In this document: positions 19,501 through 26,931 of the stretch, in pieces | Position numbering within the stretch: position 1 is the stretch's first letter | Layout: each line of letters begins with the position of its first letter | Source: Bacteroidota bacterium | GTDB taxonomy: Bacteria > Bacteroidota > Bacteroidia > Chitinophagales > Chitinophagaceae | Length of the DNA: 64,000 nucleotides | Assembly: GCA_013288285.1 (NCBI GenBank) | Contig: JABDCE010000003.1 | Location: 1 to 64,000 of the forward strand | Direction: 5' to 3' | Notes under the pieces: model-generated | Databases searched by the model: none | Told to the model about the DNA's origin: nothing | Seen by the model: only the letters and a program-made list of their open reading frames with translations | Program-made: the position numbers and the translations under genes

Positions 19501-22276
19501 CTAATGTGGCATCGGTAAGGCCAGTAGTAGCCGAAACGCATACTGTGGTAGCCCCTAATATAGGGGTAGGCGCTGCATTGACACTAGCAACCACGGTAGC
19601 ATAACAACCGGTTGTGAGCGTATAAGATATTGTAGCTGTGCCGCCTGTAATACCGGTAACTATACCAGTTGATGAGCCTACAGTTGCATTAGCACTGGAA
19701 CTTGACCACGTACCGCCGGAAGTTATATCCGTAAGGGCATCTGTTAACCCAACACATACCTTAACCGGAGCAGGACTAATAGCCCCTGGCAAAGGATTAA
19801 CTGTAAGTGTAGTCAGCGCATAACAGCCTGAAGGCATAGTATAGGTTAACGTTGCTGTACCTGGACCATTACCAAATACACAGCCCGAGGTAGGGACACC
19901 TACAGTTGCAACTGAGAAAGGAGTACAACTCCATGTACCACCTAATGTAGCATCACTGAGGCAAGAGGTAGTGCCGGCACAGAAAACCTTGGTACCAATG
20001 ATATTTGTAGGATTGGCATTGACCGTCACAGCCCCAGTGACACTACAACCCGCACCTGAAGTATAGGTAATAGTAGACGAACCCAGTGCATTACCAAAGA
20101 CTAAGCCGGAAGTGGATCCGATGATGGCGTTCGTATTGCTACTCACCCATGTACCACCTGTCAATGCGTCAGATAAGCCTGTTGTCTGACCGAGACACAC
20201 CTGATTAACACCCGCAATTGCTGTAGGGAGTGGACTAACGGTAATTGTCATTGCCGCCTGACATCCCGTAGGCAAAACATACGCAATTATTGAGGTTCCG
20301 GGACCAACGCCTGATACTGTAGTACCTGCAACGGTAGCTACTGTATGATCTGAACTGGTCCAGGTACCACCAGAAGTACCATCACTAACTGTTTCCGTTG
20401 ACCCCTGACATAAATTCGGCGTTCCTATGACGGCAGTTGGCGTTAACCAGATCGTCATTGGGAAAGTAACAAAACAACCGGAGCCAATAGTGTAAGATAT
20501 CGTAGCTGTGCCAGGCAATTTACCTGTTATTAATTCGTTACTACCACCGCCGCCGCCGCCGCCGGGAGCTATGGCCGCAATACCTGTATTGCTTGAGGTC
20601 CACACACCACCGGTAGTGAGATCATTGAGAATTGTGCCCGGAGGGCCTTCGCATATTGGCGATAACCCTGTTATAGGGTTTGGTAATGCAATAACCGTGA
20701 CCGGAATAGAAGTGAAGCAACCGGTAGTAGAGAGCGCGAATGTAATCATAGCCGTGCTGGCGGACATACCAGTAATAGTATCATGAGAACTGATGCCGCC
20801 GCTCGTTATAGCAATAGTAGTGTTTCCGCTCGTCCATGTACCTGTACCAGATGCATCGCTCAAAATAGTTGTATAGGAGACGCACGTTTGTGTGACACCT
20901 GTAATAGGAAGCGGCAGCGGCTGGACTGTGATGGTAGTAACCGCAGGACACAAGCCATGGAAAGAATAAGTGATAGAAGAAGTGCCGAGGGCTTTAGCAG
21001 TGACTATGCCGGTAGAGGATCCGATAGTAGCTACGGTCAAATTGCTGCTGGACCATGTACCACCAGTAACGGTATCGCTGAGACCAGTGGTATATCCGAG
21101 ACAGGCATTTAAATTACCGCTGATAGCTTTGGGGATAGGGTAAACGGTGACAGTAATGGTATCGACCTGAAGACACCCCCCGGTATTGGTTGTTGTGAGC
21201 ATGTACTGATTGACCCCAACAGGAGGCGTAACAAAAGTGGTATCGCAACTAGAACAAGATAACCCAGTAGATGGCGTCCAGCTATAAGTAAGTGGGAGGA
21301 TATCCGTTGCACCACCCCACATCTTTATCCTACCGCCAACACATAATGAAGTATCATGCGACTGGTGTGTAACCATGTTAGAAGGCACAAGGCGTGCATA
21401 AAGTGTATCTGTGCAGCCGTAGCCCGTGTAAGGTGTAAGTATTACTGCATATGTAGTGGTGATGGTGGGCACACCGACAACAACTGTTTGCGTGCTACCA
21501 TAAGATTTAGAATATGTAAGCGAGTCGGTCCAGTTATATGCACTGTAGCCAGGAGGTGCGGTGAGGGTAGCCAAGCCACCTGAACAGCCTACCGTCTGAA
21601 TTTTGAATATACCGCAGTTAAGATCTATATACGCATAACCGAAGTGTCCGCCGAGTGAACAAGCACCAGCTTTAAAAGAAACAATAACTGTATGACCGCC
21701 TAAACCGGTAAGGTCAAGGCTGGCCGCAGTCCATGGTTTATAATAAATGCCAGAAGCAACGGTAGATGCACTAAATCCGGGTAATGAAGAAGAAGATACG
21801 AAGCTGAAAGAGTTACAAGGAACGGCAGTACCTGTTGCAGAGTCCGTAACGTCTATCTGAAACCTTGGCTGCTGAGAAGGACTATGTGGCGGATTCTGCA
21901 GAACGATAGCATACCTATAGATGAGCGAAAATGCTACACCCGAAGGGACATGCACATGGTAGTCAGCAGCATCTGCATTTTGGTCTGTAGTGTCTTTGTT
22001 AATCCTAAGGGAATAAAAGCCATCACCTACGCAAGGAAAACCGCCATAATAGTCGGTACAACTTGATCCGCTGGTGATCATGTGATAGGTAGGATCCGGC
22101 GCACAAGTTACGAGGTTCCAAATAGGCCCCGTAAGTATCTGGCCGCGCCAATAATTCCAGTAAGAGTTGTTGCCTAATTCAAAATCAATGTTAGGCGGGC
22201 AGTTGAGCTGCGCATTGGTTGTAGCAAAGGATCCCAGAAAGATAAGGGCTAACAGAAGTAGATTTTTGCGGTTCAT
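13562..22276 (-). CDS. giant surface protein with 28 tandem Ig-like repeats and T9SS sorting domain
   Basis: I chose the ATG at 22276 because MNRKNLLLLALIFLGSFATT, a clean signal peptide, follows directly; the product is about 2,904 residues. Residues about 25-380 are a unique N-terminal region, partly jelly-roll-like (GYAYIDLNCG). Residues about 381-2447 are 28 tandem repeats of about 74 residues. A typical repeat begins ITG..VCVG.T, then LSDA..GGTWSSS, then TGVVTG..GTATISYT, then GC...TVNPLP. Every repeat has two cysteines, one near each end, suggesting one disulfide per domain. Three Ig-like modules (YTWFVNG, YQWFVDG) and a type-A T9SS sorting domain (VLPNPSKGEFTV) end the protein. It is probably a long adhesive or cell-cell contact fibre; its ligand is unknown. 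Confidence 0.92.
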   Translation of the reverse strand: MNRKNLLLLALIFLGSFATTNAQLNCPPNIDFELGNNSYWNYWRGQILTGPIWNLVTCAPDPTYHMITSGSSCTDYYGGFPCVGDGFYSLRINKDTTDQNADAADYHVHVPSGVAFSLIYRYAIVLQNPPHSPSQQPRFQIDVTDSATGTAVPCNSFSFVSSSSLPGFSASTVASGIYYKPWTAASLDLTGLGGHTVIVSFKAGACSLGGHFGYAYIDLNCGIFKIQTVGCSGGLATLTAPPGYSAYNWTDSLTYSKSYGSTQTVVVGVPTITTTYAVILTPYTGYGCTDTLYARLVPSNMVTHQSHDTSLCVGGRIKMWGGATDILPLTYSWTPSTGLSCSSCDTTFVTPPVGVNQYMLTTTNTGGCLQVDTITVTVYPIPKAISGNLNACLGYTTGLSDTVTGGTWSSSNLTVATIGSSTGIVTAKALGTSSITYSFHGLCPAVTTITVQPLPLPITGVTQTCVSYTTILSDASGTGTWTSGNTTIAITSGGISSHDTITGMSASTAMITFALSTTGCFTSIPVTVIALPNPITGLSPICEGPPGTILNDLTTGGVWTSSNTGIAAIAPGGGGGGGSNELITGKLPGTATISYTIGSGCFVTFPMTIWLTPTAVIGTPNLCQGSTETVSDGTSGGTWTSSDHTVATVAGTTVSGVGPGTSIIAYVLPTGCQAAMTITVSPLPTAIAGVNQVCLGQTTGLSDALTGGTWVSSNTNAIIGSTSGLVFGNALGSSTITYTSGAGCSVTGAVTVNANPTNIIGTKVFCAGTTSCLSDATLGGTWSCTPFSVATVGVPTSGCVFGNGPGTATLTYTMPSGCYALTTLTVNPLPGAISPAPVKVCVGLTDALTDITSGGTWSSSSANATVGSSTGIVTGITGGTATISYTLTTGCYATVVASVNAAPTPILGATTVCVSATTGLTDATLGGSWSFTGSTISATTTSGVYVVTGLSAGTATVTYTSFTTGCFTTTVVTVGPAPGPIGGSLFTVCPGAKITLSDAITGGGWVSAGPGIGSIDPSTGVVTGVSSGTASITYSLGGSCKVSKTVTVLTMPKPITGNTNICVGASSLLSDITTPVGTWSSLPTSVATMSGATVTGAGVGTATVSYTIANSCAATTVVTVNPIPTTIIGKTNVCVGGTSTLSDAMAGGTWSTTSGAIAGIGSTTGILSGNTVGTTTVTYKLTSTGCYISTPVTVNPLPAPVAGPTQVCIGSSILLSDFTTGGTWSSPSTTIAITPGGSVTAGATPGTATVVYTLPTGCTASAVITINGLPPVVTGPSAVCIGASILLSDAGGPGTWASLAPATATVTPGTGVVTGVALGTAPIVFTLTSTGCSRNTSVTVSPTPKAITGPITLCVNTAVSLSDAISGGTWTSMSPSVGTIDGTTGSFYGITTGTSTVSYSLGGSCAVSTIMTVNPLPPAITGGGPLCLTQTLTLSDASTVVGTWVSSDPTVATVVPSGLTTALVTPGGTIGTAVITYSVGCYVTTTVTVTPSPGPIFGTATVCQGLTTTLNDVVGGGTWYTSNSAVATVPSGGSVGTIYGNAAGTATISYTLGGTCQAAQTVTVYPVGVISGGPDVCTGHSIPLTSTVPFGTWISGSTSVATITLTGGSVTGVTPGSAPITYTLPSGCVSNYTVNVSSSPNPITGTPQVCKGQTTTFSDAGGGTWTSSSAFVGAIDPVSGVYTGINAGSATVTYNLSAGCISTTPVTVEPLPNAITSSSANLCALSTVTVSCSSPGGTWSVAPGSLVTIGATSGVVTAGAVSGAATVTYTLPTGCSSTKVLTINPLPAAITGPASVCVGNPATFTNPGTGTWSSSFPAIATITSGGVATGVSAGGTNIIFTAATTGCQINAPLVVVPPPSSIIAPGAVCVAQPGVILSDAVSGGVWTSGDTTLATINPSSGAMNILTSGTLLISYSAGSGCIKDTVIIINPISPIIGSNIVCVGQTTVFVDTTLGGTWSSSSPSKASVGIGTGYVTGVAAGSAVIAYTTPKGCIATLPVAVNPVPSAIVGNPQICLGLTQNYNDGVTGGTWSSAVPLIASISGSVPAAAATGNTLGSTTISYTVGGCSATKQVTVNPMPTVTYPTTNVCVGQPLALVGSGTGSWSSSAPTIATVGATSGIVTGVRPGVATIVFLSAAGCSVPTNITVLPNPSVVTGVNTVCVNASTALFSATPGGSWSSVSPSIASIIPPSTSSPGIVQGNIAGTAVIQYTIPTGCFSQTTVTVDPLPASFAGTSPADICQGTSYVFTDTDPGGTWSSSVPAVATIGVTSGRATGIAPGSTFISYTFKTTGCSISSMLTIDPAPSAIIGQPSICLGAAHTTTFFDGTTPGSWSSSPTSIATVDASGNVTGVALGTAIISYTSSFGCSVTSPLTVTPTPAAIIGNINVCYGSSYAFTDMVPGGSWSSSAPGIASVSSTGTVTGVSLGAATIYYSMSSGCDTFINITVQPLPTNTFVVTGGGTMCSTDAGVHVGLNGSSTGVNYLLYVGTKIATGPIPGTGGPIDFGLQKVVGTYTVIGTNTLTGCSSTMTGSVNIIVIPTVVPTINLIAAPGDTVCAGSSTTFSSSITHGGVSPAYTWAINGTVVAHTTGYAYMTPHDGDVVVVTLVSDTVCAIPSTVSSSVTMKVLDPMTPTATLTADPGDTVCQGLPVTLKANPSFGGTSPSYTWFVNGASVGFGSTFTFVPNNKDIVYTSMVSNYPCLVTKTVPSNKVQMTVDSAQIPHVSIGGSTSAAPGQTITLTANVTSGGPGTPSYQWFVDGKLIVGATNSTYPYLAPSAYTSHEDSVSVTVTSTGMCTMTSHQWVYMSMHNLGVNQVNNGSSDISVLPNPSKGEFTVKGSLGTTNDQDVSLEMTDLLGQVVYRNNVVAHGGNINLNVTLSKKLANGMYILSIHSDNANQIFHLVIEQ
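14935..21135 (-). repeat. 28-copy tandem Ig-like repeat array inside the giant gene
   Basis: I counted 28 copies by reading the translation. The array spans about 6.2 kb, which gives about 221 bases per copy. The copies keep the VC, GGTWSS, GTATISYT and GC positions but differ much at the DNA level, so they are old or have been selected to diverge. Copy 3 contains seven glycines encoded by a CCG run at 20547-20564. Copy 6 has five cysteines and copy 19 has three, against two in most others. Confidence 0.85.
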
Positions 22277-22607
22277 AATATGAGATTTATCTGGTTTCAA
22301 ATAGATTCTTTAGCGTTTATAATTTGTAAGTTTACGATGCGATAATTTATTGTTAAAGATTTAAACGTTTTGCAAGTTATTCATTTTTATTCATTTTTTC
22401 TAAAAAAATTCGGATAATATTTTTAATTATGCGTATCGTTTTTGAGGGAGAAATAAATATTCCCGATAGTTAATATTTTGGGCTTTTTTATGGGTATTTT
22501 GTTGACATATTTTTATTATTAAGAACAATGAGGGGCAAATACGCTTTAATAAATTTTTCATTCGTGTTGGATTTTGTAGAAAATATTTTAGCTATGAGTT
22601 TGCCGTT
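22277..22607. other. AT-rich gene-free spacer
   Basis: This 331-base spacer lies between two minus-strand genes and is very AT-rich. It must hold the giant gene's promoter, but I see neither TANNTTTG nor the TTCG variant on the minus strand, and no clear terminator for the gene upstream. Confidence 0.5.
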
Positions 22608-24566
22608 TCACTCAACAGAAGATGGGACATGAAAGCCCTGATAATATTTCTGAGCAATCTGCTCATACTTTTTTGTGGAATCCGCGTTACCTATGATCTG
22701 ATACAATAAGGCCAGGTTGCAGAACGACCTATAGCCTGCGAACTGCGGCGCAGCAGCGATCACTTTTTTGCTGCATCGTATCGCAGTATCGAATTGCCGC
22801 AAGCGGGTATAACAAATGCCCATATTGTACCACGCAGCCACATCAACCGCTGAATCGATCCGGACAGCTTTTTCATAATAAAAAACAGCTTCCGGAAATC
22901 GCTGTTCCTTAAAAAAAATTGTTGCTAAATTAAATGCTGCATTGTAATGCAGCGGGTTCAATTCGAGGACTTTTTTGAAATGAAATTCTGCTGAATCGAA
23001 ATTATTTTCTCTGAAATAAGCTACCCCGAGATCTGAATGGGCTTCTGTGTATCCGGGGTTGATCTGCAAGGAACGCAGGAAGTATTTTATGCTCAGATCG
23101 TTGATACGCCTTTTGGCAGCGGTATCGGGTTCGCTGTCATATTTTACCTGCAATTCGAGACCTACTTTATACTGTGAGATGTAGTCGCCAGACGATTTCG
23201 AAAGATCTGCGTTAACCAACGTTAAATTATCTTTCCAGTCTGTGTTGCGGGCTATTGTCATTGCCGAAAAGACCAATAAAACTGGCACAAGAACAGCTAT
23301 TGGTCTCCAATTTTTAAGAGCGGCAATATCGCCTGCCTGTTCGGTCGAAATCCATCTTTCGAATGCCAGTGCACACGCAAGACAAAACCCCACGGAAGGG
23401 AAAAAAGCGTACCTGTTGGCAAGGGGCTGCCCCAAGGTAAAAATAAGGTTAGAAAAGAGGGATAAAGTGATGAGATAAAATAAAATTGCGAATGCCCACG
23501 GGTCTTTTTTATTTTTGAAAAGTTTCATTAAACCCATGTACACCAGGAAGAGGTATGCTGCTATGGAAAGCAGCACCCCTATGTTAGTAAAACTCACGTG
23601 GGCAACGTCGCTGAAGCTGTAGTGAGAGTTGAGCGGATACGGCACGAACAATAATCTTAGCTGGTAGCCCAGTATCAGTAGTTTGGGGGCTACCCGAGCT
23701 GTGCTTCCTCCTGCACCAATAGATGAACTATGAATAAGATTGGCTGCGAGTGACGGCTGCTCTGTGTCGCGTGTCTGCACATAATTCCAGATAAACAGGA
23801 AGAATATCACCACGGCCACCATGCCCAAAGTGATGAGCAGGCTGCGTTTTTTATTTTGATTCTCGTAAAAGAAAAAGATCAATGGTATGACGCCCAAAAA
23901 AGTAAGCACCGTTTCTTTTGACAAGACCGCGAGCACCAGCAAAATAATACCGCATGGCAACTGGTACCACCTGCCTTGTCTTGCGTAATTAATGAGGACA
24001 TTGAGGGCCGCGAAAGCGAAGAAAAAACACATCAGTTCATCCCTGCTTTTGATGTTAGCGACAACCTCTGTGTGGACAGGGTGGACAGCGAACAATAAGG
24101 CTGCGACAAAGGCAACAACTATTTTTTCTCCATTAAACAGCTTATTTAAAAACAGGAACAAGAAAACGACAGCTGCTGCGAAAAAAACAATGTTGAAAAA
24201 ATGCCCCATTGCCGGATCGAGCCCGAAAAACTGATATTCAATAGCGAACATGACAAGGGAAAGCGGCCTATAATCGGACATCCTGTTAGCGCTGAACCCT
24301 TCCATATGGTGCGTGGTGAGCAGCAGCGGGATGCCGGAAAAACCCTGCTGTACGTAATGATTTTCCGTGATCATTGTCACATCATCGAGCACGTAGTCGT
24401 TTCTTAATGTGTTGGCATAGAGCAGGCAGGATAAAATGGTCAGGATGATAGACAGTTTTGTGACCCATGTGAAAGTATACCCCTGCAGGCCCGGATCACC
24501 GGATGCTTCATTCACCGATTTTTCGTGTATGGATTCTTCCTGATACTGCCCCGGCTCTAAATCCAT
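22608..24566 (-). CDS. TMTC-like polytopic membrane protein with C-terminal TPR repeats
   Basis: The 652-residue product has about ten membrane helices in residues 35-435. The early lumenal loop has FVLDD-like NDYVLDDVTMITEN, and the loop HMEGFSANRMSDYRPLSLVM is followed by HPVHTEVVANIKSRDEL. These are marks of the TMTC/DUF1736 type of GT-C glycosyltransferases, where the acidic pair after helix 1 is catalytic. Residues about 480-640 are TPR repeats (AHSDLGVAYFRENNFDSAE, AWYNMGICYTRL). It may add sugar, perhaps mannose, to exported proteins, but donor and target are unknown. It lies upstream of the giant surface protein on the same strand. Confidence 0.8.
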   Translation of the reverse strand: MDLEPGQYQEESIHEKSVNEASGDPGLQGYTFTWVTKLSIILTILSCLLYANTLRNDYVLDDVTMITENHYVQQGFSGIPLLLTTHHMEGFSANRMSDYRPLSLVMFAIEYQFFGLDPAMGHFFNIVFFAAAVVFLFLFLNKLFNGEKIVVAFVAALLFAVHPVHTEVVANIKSRDELMCFFFAFAALNVLINYARQGRWYQLPCGIILLVLAVLSKETVLTFLGVIPLIFFFYENQNKKRSLLITLGMVAVVIFFLFIWNYVQTRDTEQPSLAANLIHSSSIGAGGSTARVAPKLLILGYQLRLLFVPYPLNSHYSFSDVAHVSFTNIGVLLSIAAYLFLVYMGLMKLFKNKKDPWAFAILFYLITLSLFSNLIFTLGQPLANRYAFFPSVGFCLACALAFERWISTEQAGDIAALKNWRPIAVLVPVLLVFSAMTIARNTDWKDNLTLVNADLSKSSGDYISQYKVGLELQVKYDSEPDTAAKRRINDLSIKYFLRSLQINPGYTEAHSDLGVAYFRENNFDSAEFHFKKVLELNPLHYNAAFNLATIFFKEQRFPEAVFYYEKAVRIDSAVDVAAWYNMGICYTRLRQFDTAIRCSKKVIAAAPQFAGYRSFCNLALLYQIIGNADSTKKYEQIAQKYYQGFHVPSSVE

Positions 24567-24975
24567 ATAAAGTATGTCACATTTAATAAACCCATAAAGA
24601 AAAGCATTACCGGGAACGACCAGTGAAACAAAGGTAAGAAATTGTATGTGGCTGGGTAATTGAGATTCAGGAGGGACAAAAGGAACGAAGATAATTTTTA
24701 AAATTTTGTAAGAAATTAATTATAAGCAATTTTTGAAATAATATTAAATTATTACATTCACATAAAGATAACTTAGTATCTCTCCTGATGCACAAACAAA
24801 AACATAATGCATAGTGAGTCAGCGCCATCCCCGGTAAAGGTTTGGAAAGTATGGCGAATGATGTAACAACATAGAATAAAGCAGGAGACAGCACGTTAAG
24901 AAATTGTATTCGCCGACGGGCAAATGTGGCAATGAAAGAAATGCGCTACCTTCGCGCCTCATTTTTAAATGTTTC
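24567..24975. other. gene-free spacer upstream of yidC
   Basis: This 409-base spacer separates the divergent TPR membrane protein gene and yidC. A 75-codon minus-strand frame in it has no protein-like features. The word TAAGAAATTGTAT occurs at 24635-24647 and at 24897-24909. TACCTTCG at 24947-24954, a near match to the -7 box, stands 21 bases before the yidC ATG and is its likely promoter. Confidence 0.5.
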
Positions 24976-26832
24976 ATGGATCGTAATCAAGTTACCGGTT
25001 TCGCACTGCTGGCCCTGCTGCTCATAGGATACCTATTTTATAACCAGCATGAACAGAAATTATATCAGGCGAATCAGGCGAAGAAAACGGCTGACTCTAT
25101 CAGCTATGCGAAAGTTCACCCTCGCCCAGCGGTGGACAGCAGCAAAGCAGCTACGTCAACAGGGGCAACTACTATTGCTGACTCTGCTACTGAAGCGCTG
25201 AGGAGAACACAGCCGGCATCATACTACGGTGAAGAAAAGACGATCACTGTTGAAAATAAAAAGCTATCGCTGCAGTTTACCAGCAAGGGCGCATTCCCAA
25301 TCGCAGCACAGATAAAGGGTTACAAAACCTATGACCAGAAGCCATTGTACCTGTTTAACGGCAAGGGAAACTATCTGAGCGCGATACTGCCTTTTGACAA
25401 TGGTAAATCTACAGCAGACCTATACTTTACATCTGTAACCAAGGACGAACCTAACGGAGATAAAGTCATCGATTTTTCGGCAGACCTGGGGGCAGGAAAG
25501 AAGGTGGACATAGTGTATACCCTGCCTGCAGATGACTATATGATGCGGTGCAAAATTGTGATGACCGGGATGCCTGCGAGCAGCGTAAAGCTGGACTGGC
25601 AGACACTGGGGCTGCATACGGAGAAGGATGTAAAAACAGAGCGTACAGGTAGCAGGGGATCGACACAGGTATATTACCGGAACAAAAACGGTGAGGGCGA
25701 TTACTTCACTATGCATGATGAAGAAAAGCAAATACATGATGACGCATCGCCTGTATGGCTGGGATTCAGGAAGCAGTATTTCAGTACGGTGCTGGTGGAT
25801 GATGATGGCTTTGCCAAGATGGATGTGAAATACAAAACAAGGACAGACGATACAAACCTTGTGGCCCAAAACGAAGCTACCTTTGAATTACCGTTGAAGG
25901 TGAATGGCCAGGAAGAGTCGGCCTCACTGAGATGGTATATAGGCCCTAACGACTACAATACATTGCTCAGCTATAAGATAGGGCTGGATGACATGGTGCC
26001 GCTGGGCTACGGGGTGATGGCATTTGTAAAATACATCAATAAGTTTGCGCTGATCCCGATCTTCTATTTCCTGGCACGCTTTACTACCAACTACGCGCTC
26101 ATCATCATCATCATGACGCTATTCATACGTCTTATACTATCGTTCTTCACATACAAAAGCTACCTCTCATCGGCAAAGATGCGCGTGATGAAACCGGAAC
26201 TGGATGCGCTGCGTGAGAAGATAGGAGACGACCAGCAGAAGTTCAGTATGGAGCAGATGAAGCTATACCGGTCGGCGGGCGTGAACCCATTGGGCGGTTG
26301 TCTGCCTATGGTGTTCCAGTTGCCGATACTGCTCTCGATGTATTATATGTTCCCTTCGTTTATAGAGTTCCGGCAACAGAGTTTCCTGTGGTGTAAGGAC
26401 CTTTCGAGCTATGACAGTATATTTAATTTAGGGTTTTCTATACCGTGGTATGGCGACCATGTGAGCCTGTTTACTTTGCTGATGACTGCATCGAGTTTGT
26501 TCCTTGCGGTGTATAACAGGAATATGACCCCACAAGACCCGAATAACCCTATGATGAAATATATGCCATACGTATTCCCAATCATGCTGATGGGGATGTT
26601 TAATAATATGGCAGCAGCCCTTACTTTTTATTACACTTGCTCTAACTTATTGAGCATTGCGCAGCAGTTCATTATACAGAAATATTTCATAGACGAAAAA
26701 ACGATCCACGCACAACTGCAAGAGAATAAAAGTAAACCTGCGGCGCCATCGAAATGGTCGCAGCGGCTGGAGGAAATGCAAAAATTGCAGCAAGAGCGGG
26801 GTAAGACGCCGCCAAGGCAAAATAAAAAGTAG
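24976..26832 (+). CDS. yidC: membrane protein insertase YidC
   Basis: YidC inserts proteins into the inner membrane, alone or with SecYEG. I chose the ATG at 24976 because MDRNQVTGFALLALLLIGYL is the normal N-terminal helix of Bacteroidota YidC; the frame is open further upstream but without a sensible start. The 618-residue product has helix 1, a large periplasmic domain (about residues 60-350), and the conserved C-terminal bundle from about 360 on. Visible conserved parts are the cytoplasmic hairpin (KMRVMKPELDALREK), GVNPLGGCLPMVFQLPI, and NNMAAALTFYYTCSN. The basic tail is rich in lysine and glutamine. The gene stands alone, not next to rnpA or rpmH. Confidence 0.97.
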   Translation: MDRNQVTGFALLALLLIGYLFYNQHEQKLYQANQAKKTADSISYAKVHPRPAVDSSKAATSTGATTIADSATEALRRTQPASYYGEEKTITVENKKLSLQFTSKGAFPIAAQIKGYKTYDQKPLYLFNGKGNYLSAILPFDNGKSTADLYFTSVTKDEPNGDKVIDFSADLGAGKKVDIVYTLPADDYMMRCKIVMTGMPASSVKLDWQTLGLHTEKDVKTERTGSRGSTQVYYRNKNGEGDYFTMHDEEKQIHDDASPVWLGFRKQYFSTVLVDDDGFAKMDVKYKTRTDDTNLVAQNEATFELPLKVNGQEESASLRWYIGPNDYNTLLSYKIGLDDMVPLGYGVMAFVKYINKFALIPIFYFLARFTTNYALIIIIMTLFIRLILSFFTYKSYLSSAKMRVMKPELDALREKIGDDQQKFSMEQMKLYRSAGVNPLGGCLPMVFQLPILLSMYYMFPSFIEFRQQSFLWCKDLSSYDSIFNLGFSIPWYGDHVSLFTLLMTASSLFLAVYNRNMTPQDPNNPMMKYMPYVFPIMLMGMFNNMAAALTFYYTCSNLLSIAQQFIIQKYFIDEKTIHAQLQENKSKPAAPSKWSQRLEEMQKLQQERGKTPPRQNKK

Positions 26833-26908
26833 AGACAGTAGCCAGCAACTTGTAGCGCGGGTGATTTGCCGCGAACACAATATAGGAGGGCATGATACGT
26901 TATTTACT

Positions 26909-26916
26909 TATATTTG
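26909..26916 (+). promoter_or_regulatory. -7 promoter box of the first PorZ-like gene
   Basis: TATATTTG is an exact TANNTTTG match 15 bases before the ATG at 26932. It overlaps an in-frame TTG at 26914, which therefore is unlikely to be the start. Confidence 0.45.
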
Positions 26917-26931
26917 GAGGCAGATGACATC

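Noticed and set aside
24667-24894. 75-codon minus-strand frame between the TPR membrane protein gene and yidC
   Set aside because: It starts in an AT-rich spacer, has an unlikely mix of Cys, Leu and Asn, no family features, and no promoter box.
24635-24909. Thirteen-base direct repeat TAAGAAATTGTAT in front of yidC
   Set aside because: Only two copies in AT-rich DNA and no other structure; could be chance.
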